Assembly: GCA_009691725.1 (NCBI GenBank)
Contig: SIAP01000013.1
Location: 1-54,682 of the forward strand
DNA from: Phycisphaerales bacterium
Lineage (GTDB): Bacteria; Planctomycetota; Phycisphaerae; Phycisphaerales; SM1A02
Direction: 5' to 3'
Length of the DNA stretch: 54,682 nucleotides
Part shown: one piece after another, positions 43,040 through 51,445 of the stretch
How positions within the stretch are numbered: position 1 is the stretch's first letter
Layout: each line of letters begins with the position of its first letter
The notes under the pieces: model-generated
Told to the model about the DNA's origin: nothing
Seen by the model: only the letters and a program-made list of their open reading frames with translations
Databases searched by the model: none
Translations under genes and position numbers: made by a program

Positions 43040-44179
43040 TCAGGTGATGCCCTTCAAACGCATCTTGAGTTCCTCTGGTCGTGGGGTTGCCTCGATAGCG
43101 ACTTTCTGATGCACCATTTCAGATTCCACAAGCTCCACCAGCGCAGAGGTGAAGTCGATCATGCCTTCGTCTTTGCCGCCCTTGAGGATTTCCAACAAGT
43201 CACCCTCGCGGCCATCCAAAATGTACTTTTGGACAGCAGGAGTATTGAGCAAGATCTCCAGCGCAGGCGCACGCGCAATCTCTGGCTTCAGAGTTGGGAG
43301 CAACTTTTGATAGATGATCGCACGCAGGTTGTAGGCGAGCAACTTTCGAATCTGATCTCGTTCGTTCTCTGGGAAGAGATCGTAAATGCGACCAAAGGTC
43401 TGCCAAGCGCTCGACGCATGGATGGTTCCGAAGACCAAGTGACCCGTTTCTGCGGCGCGCACCGCAGCCTCGAAGGTTTCGTAGTCGCGCATTTCGCCGA
43501 CGAGGCAGATGTCTGGATTTTCTCGGACAAGAGCGCGCAGAGCATCGTTGAAATTCGTGCAATCAATGCCAATTTCGCGTTGATTAATGGTCGCCTTCAC
43601 ATCGGTGAAGATGTACTCAATTGGGTCTTCGATCGTGACGATGTGCACTTTCTTGCGTTCGTTCACATACTGGATCATCGCAGCGATCGAAGTGCTCTTG
43701 CCCGATCCGGTCACGCCAGAGAAGAGGATCAGTCCCTGCGCCATCATCGCAATGTCGCCGAGCGATGTACGCAGTCCGAGTTCTTCAAATGTCTTGATGC
43801 GGCTTGTGATGAGTCGTGCTGCGACTGCCGGGCGCCCACGCGCCATGAACAGATTGACTCGGAACCGGCGGCCCTGATCGAAATCGAATGCAAAGTCCAT
43901 CGAGCCATTGCGGCGAAAGTGATCGAGTTGCTGTGGATCCAGAATGTCCTTGGCAACTTGAAACATCAATTGTTCCGTGATCTGTGTGGATCCCAAATCC
44001 CGAAGTGCGCCTCGATGCCGAACGCGCGGTGGGAGTCCCGTCTTGACGATGAGGTCGCTCGCCTCGATCTTGATTGTGGCAGCAAGCCACGAGTTCCATG
44101 CTTTTCGACCCTCGCCTGGTTGAGTCCCTTTCCCATCGAGTGGGACTGGAGTGAGAAGTTCGTTTCGTGCGTGGCTCAA
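43040..44179 (-). CDS. PilT-family twitching/secretion ATPase
   Basis: 379 residues if started at TTG 44179, which has AAGGA 6 nt upstream. The frame is open to 44287 (TTG), which would place its start opposite the guaB start. All NTPase elements are intact: Walker A LFSGVTGSGKSTSIAAMI, Asp box IVTIEDPIEYIF, Walker B ICLVGEMRDYETFEAAVRAA and His box GHLVFGTIHASSAWQTFGRI. The N-terminal part has the KIEASDLIVKTGLPPRVRHR pattern of PilT/PilU. PilT-like hexamers power pilus retraction, but no pilin or pilus assembly gene is in this window. It lies 28 bp from the pseudo-GspE gene. Confidence 0.9.
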   Translation of the reverse strand: MSHARNELLTPVPLDGKGTQPGEGRKAWNSWLAATIKIEASDLIVKTGLPPRVRHRGALRDLGSTQITEQLMFQVAKDILDPQQLDHFRRNGSMDFAFDFDQGRRFRVNLFMARGRPAVAARLITSRIKTFEELGLRTSLGDIAMMAQGLILFSGVTGSGKSTSIAAMIQYVNERKKVHIVTIEDPIEYIFTDVKATINQREIGIDCTNFNDALRALVRENPDICLVGEMRDYETFEAAVRAAETGHLVFGTIHASSAWQTFGRIYDLFPENERDQIRKLLAYNLRAIIYQKLLPTLKPEIARAPALEILLNTPAVQKYILDGREGDLLEILKGGKDEGMIDFTSALVELVESEMVHQKVAIEATPRPEELKMRLKGIT

Positions 44180-44286
44180 AGCAATTCCTTCGGGTTCTTC
44201 AAGAGGATTGAACAGCCTAGCAGGGGACGCCGTTGAAGGGGGAGTCTCCTCTTGACGAGAAGCGAGAATCCTCCGATCATCTCCCA

Positions 44287-45762
44287 ATGGAAGACAAGAT
44301 TTCCCAAGATGGGATCACCTTCGATGATGTGCTGCTGATCCCGCGATTCAGTTGCGTGATTCCCGACGCAGCAGACATCTCGACCCAACTCACTCGACGC
44401 ATCTCCATCGGAATTCCGTTGATCTCTGCGCCGATGGACACTGTCACCGAGTCGACACTCGCACGTGCACTTGCACAAGAGGGCGGCATCGGCATTATTC
44501 ATAAGAACATGACTCCAGAGCGCCAGGCGAGCGAGGTTGCCAAGGTCAAGCGCAGCGAAAACGGAATCATCGTTGACCCAGTGGTGTTGAGCCCAACCGA
44601 TTCTGTGTCACGCGCATTGGCGTTGATGAGCGACCATGGGGTGAGCGGATTTCCAGTGACAGCGGATGGCACGAAATGCGGCACACTGGTGGGAATTCTG
44701 ACGCGGCGTGATATGAAGTTCATCGCAAAGAGTGATGGTGCCACAACGGTCGGCGATGCGATGACCAGCAAGAACCTCGTCACGGGTCGGCTGAATACGC
44801 CGCTGGCGGAAGCGGAAGCCATCATGATTCGTGCGCGCGTCGAGAAACTTCCGATGGTGGACGACTTCGGCAGACTTGCGGGGCTTGTGACGATGCGCGA
44901 CATCGACAACACCCGCCGACATCCGCGAGCGTGCCGCGATTCCAGAGGTCGATTGAGGGTTGGTGCATCGGTTGGGGTTCGCCAGTACGAACGAATCGAG
45001 GCGCTGATCGCGGCGGAAGTCGATGTGATCGTGGTCGATACTGCGCACGGTCACAGTCAGAATGTGCTTGAAACAGTCCGCGAAATGAAGAAGCGATACG
45101 CGATCGAAGTGATCGCAGGAAATGTAGGTACTGCCGATGGAGCGAAGGCGCTCATCGATGCTGGGGCAGATGCGGTCAAGGTGGGGATCGGTCCAGGTTC
45201 GATCTGCACGACGCGCGTCGTGACTGGAGTTGGAGTGCCGCAGATCACTGCGATTCTTAACGCAGTGTCAGTCGCACAGGATGCGGGCATTCCAGTCATC
45301 GCAGACGGAGGGGTGCGGCTGTCAGGTGATATTGCCAAGGCCATCGCCGCAGGAGCACACGCAGTGATGTTGGGCGGGCTCTTCGCAGGACTTGATGAAA
45401 GCCCCGGCGAACTCGTGCTGCACAGCAATCGCCGATTCAAGGTCTACCGAGGCATGGGAAGCGAAGGTGCAATGAATGCGGGAAGCGCAGACAGGTATTC
45501 GCAGTCTGGATCTCGCAAGTTCGTGCCCGAAGGAGTCGAAGGTCGGGTCCCATACCGTGGCGCTCTTGCGGACTTTGTCTACCAGATGGTTGGTGGACTG
45601 CGCAGCGCGATGGGTTACTGCGGTTGCGCCACGATCGAGGAGTTGCGCCGTGATGCACGATTCGTGCGAGTGAGCGCAGCGACCGTGGTGGAAAACCATC
45701 CCCACGACATTCAGATCACCAAAGAATCACCCAATTACTCGCGGGGATCCGCCCCCGAGTGA
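44287..45762 (+). CDS. guaB: Inosine-5'-monophosphate dehydrogenase
   Basis: 491 residues from ATG 44287. It oxidises IMP to XMP, the committed step of GMP synthesis. The N-terminal [20 protein letters not shown], the two CBS domains (about 100-225), and the catalytic loop [17 protein letters not shown] with Cys307 are all present. The IMP-binding [19 protein letters not shown], the flap and the C-terminal [12 protein letters not shown] are also present. The frame is open upstream to 44233, but that extension is not conserved-looking. It is divergent from the PilT-like gene and followed by a 17-bp direct repeat and tRNA-Leu. Confidence 0.95.
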   Translation: MEDKISQDGITFDDVLLIPRFSCVIPDAADISTQLTRRISIGIPLISAPMDTVTESTLARALAQEGGIGIIHKNMTPERQASEVAKVKRSENGIIVDPVVLSPTDSVSRALALMSDHGVSGFPVTADGTKCGTLVGILTRRDMKFIAKSDGATTVGDAMTSKNLVTGRLNTPLAEAEAIMIRARVEKLPMVDDFGRLAGLVTMRDIDNTRRHPRACRDSRGRLRVGASVGVRQYERIEALIAAEVDVIVVDTAHGHSQNVLETVREMKKRYAIEVIAGNVGTADGAKALIDAGADAVKVGIGPGSICTTRVVTGVGVPQITAILNAVSVAQDAGIPVIADGGVRLSGDIAKAIAAGAHAVMLGGLFAGLDESPGELVLHSNRRFKVYRGMGSEGAMNAGSADRYSQSGSRKFVPEGVEGRVPYRGALADFVYQMVGGLRSAMGYCGCATIEELRRDARFVRVSAATVVENHPHDIQITKESPNYSRGSAPE

Positions 45763-45763
45763 G

Positions 45764-45797
45764 ACCCAACTGCGGCTCTGACCCAACTGCGGCTCTG
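45764..45797. repeat. 17-bp direct tandem repeat
   Basis: Two exact copies of ACCCAACTGCGGCTCTG immediately after guaB (45764-45780 and 45781-45797), with no hairpin. Confidence 0.9.
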
Positions 45798-45827
45798 ACA
45801 GGGACGCCGAATGAGACTTGAGAGTAG

Positions 45828-45913
45828 TACCGGCGACAGGAATCGAACCTGCACGAGGTGTGAGCCCCAATGGATTTTGAGTCCATCGCGTCTGCCAGTT
45901 CCGCCACGCCGGC
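45828..45913 (-). tRNA. tRNA-Leu (CAA)
   Basis: An 86-nt class II tRNA on the minus strand. The acceptor GCCGGCG pairs with CGCCGGT (G1-U72 wobble), with discriminator A. The anticodon stem ATGGA/TCCAT encloses CTCAAAA (anticodon CAA, reading TTG). A long variable arm (TGGGGCTCACACCTCGT) and T-loop TTCGATT are present. CCA is not encoded. A TACCAT -10-like element lies at 45932-45927. Confidence 0.95.
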
Positions 45914-45984
45914 TAGAACAAATCCGATGGTAACAATTTGCGCTGCGCGATGGGAAATCTGCCTTGCTACTCTTGCGCTCCTCT

Positions 45985-47085
45985 ATGCGATTGTGGTGCG
46001 CCGCAATTTTTCTGGCGGTGTGCAGCATCGGCGCTGCCGACAGATCGGACGCGCCGTCGGTGGTGACTCCAATCGTGTGCGCGCCTGTCGCACAATCTGC
46101 CACTGGAATGGGCAGCACGGAAAATGTCAACGGCGGCGACCTGAACATTTTCCATCCAGTCAGTCCGCCTGCTTACGAGATCCGAGAATTGGCGTGGCTG
46201 GTCTTTGGGATTTCTGCGGTGATCTTCGTGGTGGTCGAAGGTGTGCTCGTCTGGTCGATCATTCGGTTCCGAAGCCGCGACGAAGAAGCGGGAACACCTG
46301 CTGGCGAACCAGTCCAAGTCTTTGGAAGCAACCCCGTCGAATTGGCGTGGACGATCATTCCCTGCATCATTGTGTTCGTGCTCTCTCTCGCGACGGTGCG
46401 AACGATTCGAGAAGTCGAACTCGAAGCGCCGCCCGCAGGTGCTCTGGAAGTCGATGTGATCGGACACCAGTGGTGGTGGGAGTTTCAACTGGCCGGCGCG
46501 GAGTCAGACACCAGAGTGGTCACCGCAAATGAACTCGTGGTTCCCGTGGGGCGACCGATCTGGTTGACGCTGCGTTCGGCGGATGTGATTCACTCATGGT
46601 GGGTGCCTCGCCTCGCAGGCAAGACTGATGTCATTCCCAATCATGTGAATCACACTTGGTTTCAAGCCGAGTCCATTGGCACGTACCTCGGACAGTGCGC
46701 CGAGTATTGCGGTACGCAGCACGCAAACATGCTGCTGCGTGTACGTGTCGTGACGGGAGACGAATTCATTGCATGGCAAGTGGCACAGTCGCGACCGCCG
46801 GTCGACTCGGCGAGCGGAGTTGCGGGGAAGGCTCTCTTTCTTCAGCTTGCGTGCATGAACTGCCATGCGATCGACGGCGTTTCGACGGGATCATTTGGAC
46901 CCAACCTCACGCATCTGATGAGCCGAGAGACAATCGGCGCTGGAGTTGCGCCCTTGAACCCGAAGACATTGCGCATGTGGGTTGACGACCCGCAGAATCT
47001 GAAAGAGGGCTGCAACATGCCAAGTCTGAAGCTCGATTCGGCGCAACTCGACGCAGTTGTCGCGTATCTCTTGACTCTGAAATGA
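45985..47085 (+). CDS. ctaC: Cytochrome c oxidase subunit II with fused cytochrome c
   Basis: 366 residues from ATG 45985, with an N-terminal signal (LWCAAIFLAVCSIGA). Two membrane spans (about 63-87 and 110-130) hold it in the membrane. The periplasmic CuA domain follows: VIGHQWWWEFQ, DVIHSWWVPRL and GQCAEYCGTQHANM, which supplies both Cys, His and Met ligands. A C-terminal class I cytochrome c has CMNCH and a late Met in CNMPSLKL. This caa3-like arrangement passes electrons from cytochrome c to CuA. An upstream TTG (45964) in the same frame is less likely. Confidence 0.93.
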   Translation: MRLWCAAIFLAVCSIGAADRSDAPSVVTPIVCAPVAQSATGMGSTENVNGGDLNIFHPVSPPAYEIRELAWLVFGISAVIFVVVEGVLVWSIIRFRSRDEEAGTPAGEPVQVFGSNPVELAWTIIPCIIVFVLSLATVRTIREVELEAPPAGALEVDVIGHQWWWEFQLAGAESDTRVVTANELVVPVGRPIWLTLRSADVIHSWWVPRLAGKTDVIPNHVNHTWFQAESIGTYLGQCAEYCGTQHANMLLRVRVVTGDEFIAWQVAQSRPPVDSASGVAGKALFLQLACMNCHAIDGVSTGSFGPNLTHLMSRETIGAGVAPLNPKTLRMWVDDPQNLKEGCNMPSLKLDSAQLDAVVAYLLTLK

Positions 47086-47092
47086 AATCACC

Positions 47093-48775
47093 GTGACTCT
47101 CTCCCATTCCCATCCAACTACTCCTGCCGAAGGAACCCAAACGCTCGGCGCGCGATTGCATGGGTGGGCGGTGACTGTCGATCACAAACGACTTGGCATT
47201 CTGTATGTCTGCTTCGGTCTCTTCTTCTTTGTCGTGGCTGGGATCGAAGCAGCGATCATGCGTGCGCAGTTGGCGCAAGCGGCTGGAAAAGTCGTTGATC
47301 CCGCAACATTCAATCAACTCTTCACGATGCATGGCACGACGATGGTCTTCCTCGTGGGCATGCCAATCTTGCTCGGCATGGGGAACTACCTGATTCCGCT
47401 CATGGTCGGGGCGCGTGACATGGCGTTCCCAAGACTGAATGCCTTTGGACTCTGGCTCTTCGTCTTCGGAGCTGGGCTGCTGTACTACTCCTATGTTGGG
47501 GCGCAGGGTTTGTATGGAGATTCAGCCGCACCGGATGTCGGTTGGTTTGCTTATGCGCCGCTGACAAACAAGACATTTTCACGGGGAAACTCGACCGACT
47601 ATTGGATTCTCGGCATCATGGTCAGCGGATTCGGAAGCATCACGACTGCCATCAACTTGCTCACAACCATTCTGGCGATGCGTTGCCCGGGCATGACACT
47701 GATGCGCATGCCGCTGATGGGTTGGATGATGCTGGTGGTCAGCGTGCTGGTCATCATCGCCATCCCAGTTCTCACTGGCGCGCAGATCATGTTGCTGCTC
47801 GATCGATCTCTGGGGATGCATTTCTTCGATACCCAAAATGGCGGCTCGTCGATTCTCTGGCAGCATCTCTTCTGGTTCTTTGGACATCCCGAGGTGTACA
47901 TCTTGATCTTGCCAGCGTTTGGATTCATCTCCGAAGTGATTCCCGTCTTCAGCCGCAAGGTGATCTTCGGCTATCCGCTGATGGTCGCAGCGACCGTCAG
48001 CATCGGCTTCATCTCGCTCGGTGTGTGGGCACATCACATGTTTGCGATCGGGATGCCGCCCGCGCTGAATGCCTTCTTCGCCGCGAGCACCTTTCTCATT
48101 GCGGTGCCGACAGGGATCAAGATCTTCAATTGGATCGGCACGATGGTGGGCGGCAGGATCATCTTTGCCACTCCGATGCTCTTCGCAACGGCGTTCGTCG
48201 CGATGTTCATTTTCGGAGGACTGACTGGCGTCATGCTTGCCGTCGTTCCATTCACCTGGCAACTCTCGGATAGTTACTTCGTTGTTGGGCACTTTCACTA
48301 CGTGCTCTTTGGGGGCACAGTCTTTGGGATTTTCAGCGGGTTCTTCTATTGGTTTCCAAAGGCGACGGGTCGCATGCTCTCAGAGCGACTGGGCAAGTGG
48401 TTCTTCTGGCTGCTCTTCGCTGGTTTCAATCTGACCTTCTTCCCGATGCACATCTCTGGCATTCTTGGAATGCCTCGGCGCATCTATATGTATCAGCCTG
48501 ATCGTGGACTTGAACTCTGGAACATGCTCTCGTCGATCGGTGTGATCATTCAAGCCATTGCAATCGTCATCTTCATTTGGAATGTGGTCGTGTCGCTACG
48601 CAAGGGACGAGCCGCTGGCGACGATCCTTGGAATGCGTGGACGCTCGAATGGTCGACGAAGAGTCCACCGCCAGAATGGAATTTCGATCAGGTGCCGACA
48701 GTTGGATCGGCCCGTCCGCTTTGGGATGCCAAGAATCCAAGCGACCCAGATTCGCATCACGAAAGGACTGCATGA
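47093..48775 (+). CDS. ctaD: Cytochrome c oxidase subunit I
   Basis: 560 residues from GTG 47093, with 12 predicted spans. It is the proton-pumping O2-reducing core. The low-spin haem ligand His is in LFTMHGTTMVFLVGMP. GHPEVYILILPAFGFISEVI has the CuB His and the D-channel Glu of type A1 oxidases. The CuB pair is in GVWAHHMFAIGMP. The haem ligands in VGHFHYVLFGG are present. It follows ctaC by 7 bp and its stop overlaps the next start. Confidence 0.96.
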   Translation: MTLSHSHPTTPAEGTQTLGARLHGWAVTVDHKRLGILYVCFGLFFFVVAGIEAAIMRAQLAQAAGKVVDPATFNQLFTMHGTTMVFLVGMPILLGMGNYLIPLMVGARDMAFPRLNAFGLWLFVFGAGLLYYSYVGAQGLYGDSAAPDVGWFAYAPLTNKTFSRGNSTDYWILGIMVSGFGSITTAINLLTTILAMRCPGMTLMRMPLMGWMMLVVSVLVIIAIPVLTGAQIMLLLDRSLGMHFFDTQNGGSSILWQHLFWFFGHPEVYILILPAFGFISEVIPVFSRKVIFGYPLMVAATVSIGFISLGVWAHHMFAIGMPPALNAFFAASTFLIAVPTGIKIFNWIGTMVGGRIIFATPMLFATAFVAMFIFGGLTGVMLAVVPFTWQLSDSYFVVGHFHYVLFGGTVFGIFSGFFYWFPKATGRMLSERLGKWFFWLLFAGFNLTFFPMHISGILGMPRRIYMYQPDRGLELWNMLSSIGVIIQAIAIVIFIWNVVVSLRKGRAAGDDPWNAWTLEWSTKSPPPEWNFDQVPTVGSARPLWDAKNPSDPDSHHERTA

Positions 48776-49365
48776 CAGCAATGCCTTCCCCCGGAGCATC
48801 CACCGATATGTGGCGCCCATCGCGCGGCAAGGTCGGCATGATCTGCTTGATTGCGGCGGAGAGTTGCATCTTTCTCACCTTCGTCGTTGCCTATCTTTTT
48901 TACATCGGCAAGAGTGCGACTGGTCCGCAACCCGCGGTGCTCGGGCTGGGACTCGTGATCGTCAATTCGATCGCGCTCTTCTCGAGTTCGTTCACGGTGG
49001 TTGCGGCGGTTCGTGCACTCCAACGCGGGCAACAGTCGGTCTGTTGGAGGTGGCTCGCTGCCACGATTTGCCTTGGGGCATTCTTTGTGTGTGGAACGGG
49101 TTTCGAGTGGAACGGGCTCATGCACGAGCACACGCTCTATCCATCGACGAACCTTTTTGGAACAACATTCTATTCTCTCGTGGGACTGCATCTCTTTCAT
49201 GTGATCGTTGGGCTCATGCTGTTGAGCACCGTGCTGGTGCTCGGACTCACTGGATGTGTGAAGTCGCGTCATGCGCACGCCTTCGATCTCGTCAGTTGGT
49301 ACTGGCATTTCGTCGATGCCGTGTGGGTCGTCGTGTTCGTCACCGTGTATGTGATTGGTCGCTAA
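48772..49365 (+). CDS. ctaE: Cytochrome c oxidase subunit III
   Basis: 197 residues from ATG 48772, which overlaps the ctaD stop. It is a short subunit III with about five spans. Family features are the KVGMICLIAAESCIFLTFVV span with a conserved Glu, FEWNGLMHEH, YSLVGLHLFHVIVGLMLL and the C-terminal SWYWHFVDAVWVVVFVTVYV. It stabilises the oxidase core. The next gene starts directly at its stop. Confidence 0.93.
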   Translation: MTAMPSPGASTDMWRPSRGKVGMICLIAAESCIFLTFVVAYLFYIGKSATGPQPAVLGLGLVIVNSIALFSSSFTVVAAVRALQRGQQSVCWRWLAATICLGAFFVCGTGFEWNGLMHEHTLYPSTNLFGTTFYSLVGLHLFHVIVGLMLLSTVLVLGLTGCVKSRHAHAFDLVSWYWHFVDAVWVVVFVTVYVIGR

Positions 49366-50196
49366 ATGGATCCCGTCAACACATCATCATCGAAGCCAGA
49401 GGCGAGCGAAATGCCCTACAGCAGGGCGATCCCAGAGCCGAGCGCCGGACCGCTCGTCACTGCGCTGGGTGTCGCACTCATTGCCGCGTCACTCGTGACC
49501 AACTTGTTTGTCCTGGTGGTTGGGTTGATGGCGATGGTGTGGGGCGGAGTGCTCTGGTTTCGTGCGATCTTTCCAGATGAGTGCGTGGAAGCAATTCCGG
49601 CGCAAGTCCTCGCACAGACCGCGCCCAACTATGCGGTGAGTGCTGTTGGAAAGCCCAAGCCGCGTGCTGTCTTTCCAGAGGAGATGCATCCGATTCGTTC
49701 GGGCATTCGAGGCGGACTCATCGGCGGCGTGGCGATGGCCATCGTTGCATGCCTGTGGGGAATCTCGAAACATGGAAGCGTCTGGTTGCCGATCAACCTG
49801 CTGACGGGTGCAATCGTGCCAGGCGTTGGCACTGCGGACCTGCCGACACTCGAGATCTTTCATGCCGGGTGGTTCGCCATCGCGGTGGCAATCCACTCAG
49901 TGATGTCGATCGCCGTCGGATTGCTCTACACGACTGCGCTGCCGATGATGCCGCGTCGCCCGCTCCTCGCTGGAGGAGTTCTCGTTCCAGTCATTGTGAC
50001 GGGACTTGTGTGGGCGAGTCTTGGAATTGTGAATCCCGCGCTCGAGCATTACATCTCGTGGCCATGGTTCATCGCGAGCCAAGTTGCATTTGGACTCGTC
50101 TGTGGATGGATTGTCAGCCGCACCGAAATGGTCTCGACGCGCGCTGGGCAATCGCTCGCAGAACGACTGAGTGTCGAGCGTGGAGGGAAGCGATGA
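49366..50196 (+). CDS. Unknown membrane protein of the oxidase cluster
   Basis: 276 residues. After a polar N-terminus there are about seven membrane spans, beginning TALGVALIAASLVTNLFVLV, with a hydrophilic loop containing AVFPEEMHPIRSGIRGGLIG. No metal- or haem-ligand pattern stands out. The position between subunit III and a dihaem cytochrome, with zero spacing to ctaE and a 4-bp overlap with the following gene, suggests a role in assembly or stability of this respiratory complex. No family is recognised with certainty. Confidence 0.7.
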   Translation: MDPVNTSSSKPEASEMPYSRAIPEPSAGPLVTALGVALIAASLVTNLFVLVVGLMAMVWGGVLWFRAIFPDECVEAIPAQVLAQTAPNYAVSAVGKPKPRAVFPEEMHPIRSGIRGGLIGGVAMAIVACLWGISKHGSVWLPINLLTGAIVPGVGTADLPTLEIFHAGWFAIAVAIHSVMSIAVGLLYTTALPMMPRRPLLAGGVLVPVIVTGLVWASLGIVNPALEHYISWPWFIASQVAFGLVCGWIVSRTEMVSTRAGQSLAERLSVERGGKR

Positions 50197-50882
50197 ACTG
50201 CGTACGCGCTGGTTGTTGCACGGTGTCTCTCTGGTGCTGGATGGTGGGTGGAGGATGCGAGCGACCCCATCCTGAGCAGCACGCGGCTGCACTCTCTTTG
50301 GACTCGCCCGCCGCTGCGCAGGCTTTGTTCGATTCAAACTGTCGCGGTTGCCATTCGCAGGGAGCGGAGGGCGCAGCGCTTCCATTGATGAACAAGAATT
50401 ACTGGGCGATCGCCACGGATGCCGTGGTGGTTCAGGCGATCTCACACGGTCAGGGTCGCTTGATGCCTGCATATATCGACAGCGAAGGCGGTCCATTCAC
50501 GGCGCAGGAGATCGCACTGTTCGTGAAGGGGATGCGATCGGCGTGGGGTGCGGGCGCGGTCGGTCGTGGCGGCGGAGTTTCGCCTTTGATCGTGGCGGGA
50601 GACCCCGCACTTGGCGCGCAGGTGTTCGCAGAGTCCTGCGCGAGTTGCCATGGATCGCAAGGCACCGCTGGAAGTGTGACGGACCAGATGTACTTGCGTC
50701 TTGTTTCCGACCAGGGTCTCTGGAGCAGTGTGATCTACGGTCGTTGTGAACTTGGCATGCCTGCGTGGGATGACGCGCTGCCAAACCGTCCCAGTGGATT
50801 GACAGTCGCAGAAGTTGCACATGTCGTGAGTTGGATTTCGTCGCAGCGCGTCGCGGCACATGATGGGAGCGCCACACCATGA
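50193..50882 (+). CDS. Dihaem cytochrome c, probable lipoprotein
   Basis: 229 residues from ATG 50193, which overlaps the preceding stop. The N-terminus (AGCCTVSLWCWMVGGGC) may be a lipoprotein signal. Two class I haem-binding sites are present: CRGCH (about 51-55) and CASCH (about 150). Possible Met ligands lie in GRLMPAYID and CELGMPAWDD. It probably carries electrons from the Rieske/cytochrome b complex encoded downstream to the oxidase encoded upstream. Its stop overlaps the Rieske start. Confidence 0.88.
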   Translation: MNCVRAGCCTVSLWCWMVGGGCERPHPEQHAAALSLDSPAAAQALFDSNCRGCHSQGAEGAALPLMNKNYWAIATDAVVVQAISHGQGRLMPAYIDSEGGPFTAQEIALFVKGMRSAWGAGAVGRGGGVSPLIVAGDPALGAQVFAESCASCHGSQGTAGSVTDQMYLRLVSDQGLWSSVIYGRCELGMPAWDDALPNRPSGLTVAEVAHVVSWISSQRVAAHDGSATP

Positions 50883-51445
50883 ATGACAGACCAACCAAGG
50901 GATGCCAAGGCTGCGGTTGCAGTGATGCTTCACGCGAAGGCGGGGCGATTGAGGGTCAGCCAGCACGCCGAGGATTCATGGTCAAACTCGGCGCTGGGCT
51001 CTTGGGAGTTGGCGGTCTCTTGACCGCACTTCCAATTGTTGGATACATCATCGGTCCCGCAACGAAACGATTCACAAATGTCTGGGTCGACCTCGGCGCA
51101 GTCTCTGTGTTTCCAGCGGGACAGACCCGGTTCGCAACATTCCTCAATCCGATTCGCCAGCCGACGGATGGCGACAGCGCCAAGACCGCATGCTGGGTGC
51201 GCTGCATTGAAGCGGGAAAGTTTCAAGTCTTCGCCATCAACTGCGCACATCTTGGGTGCCCAGTGCGCTGGTTCGAGCAATCGAAACTTTTCATGTGTCC
51301 CTGCCACGGCGGGGTTTATTACCAAGATGGATCGCGCGCGGCTGGTCCGCCACCTCGTGGACTCTTTGAATACCAGTGGAAGGTTGACGGCGGAAAATTG
51401 TTGATCGATGCGGGGCGGCTTCCAGGTTTGGAAGAGTCAGTATGA
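50879..51445 (+). CDS. Rieske iron-sulphur protein
   Basis: 188 residues. A cysteine-rich cytoplasmic N-terminus (GCQGCGCSD) is followed by a twin-arginine-like segment (ARRGFMVKLGAGLLGVGGLL) that anchors the protein. The 2Fe-2S cluster motifs CAHLGCPV and CPCHGGVYY supply two Cys and two His, plus the disulphide cysteines. It accepts electrons from quinol at cytochrome b. Its stop overlaps the cytochrome b start (51442-51445). Confidence 0.92.
   Translation: MNDRPTKGCQGCGCSDASREGGAIEGQPARRGFMVKLGAGLLGVGGLLTALPIVGYIIGPATKRFTNVWVDLGAVSVFPAGQTRFATFLNPIRQPTDGDSAKTACWVRCIEAGKFQVFAINCAHLGCPVRWFEQSKLFMCPCHGGVYYQDGSRAAGPPPRGLFEYQWKVDGGKLLIDAGRLPGLEESV

Noticed and set aside
42947-44236. Plus-strand open frame of 429 codons
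   Set aside because: Antisense shadow of the PilT-like and pseudo-GspE genes, which carry clear motifs on the other strand.
44233-44286. Extension of guaB to an upstream TTG
   Set aside because: IMP dehydrogenases begin at the MEDKIS-like segment; the extra residues have no conserved look and intrude on the divergent gene's 5' region.
47579-48298. Minus-strand open frame of 239 codons
   Set aside because: Antisense to cytochrome oxidase subunit I; strongly His/Asp/Arg biased without domains.
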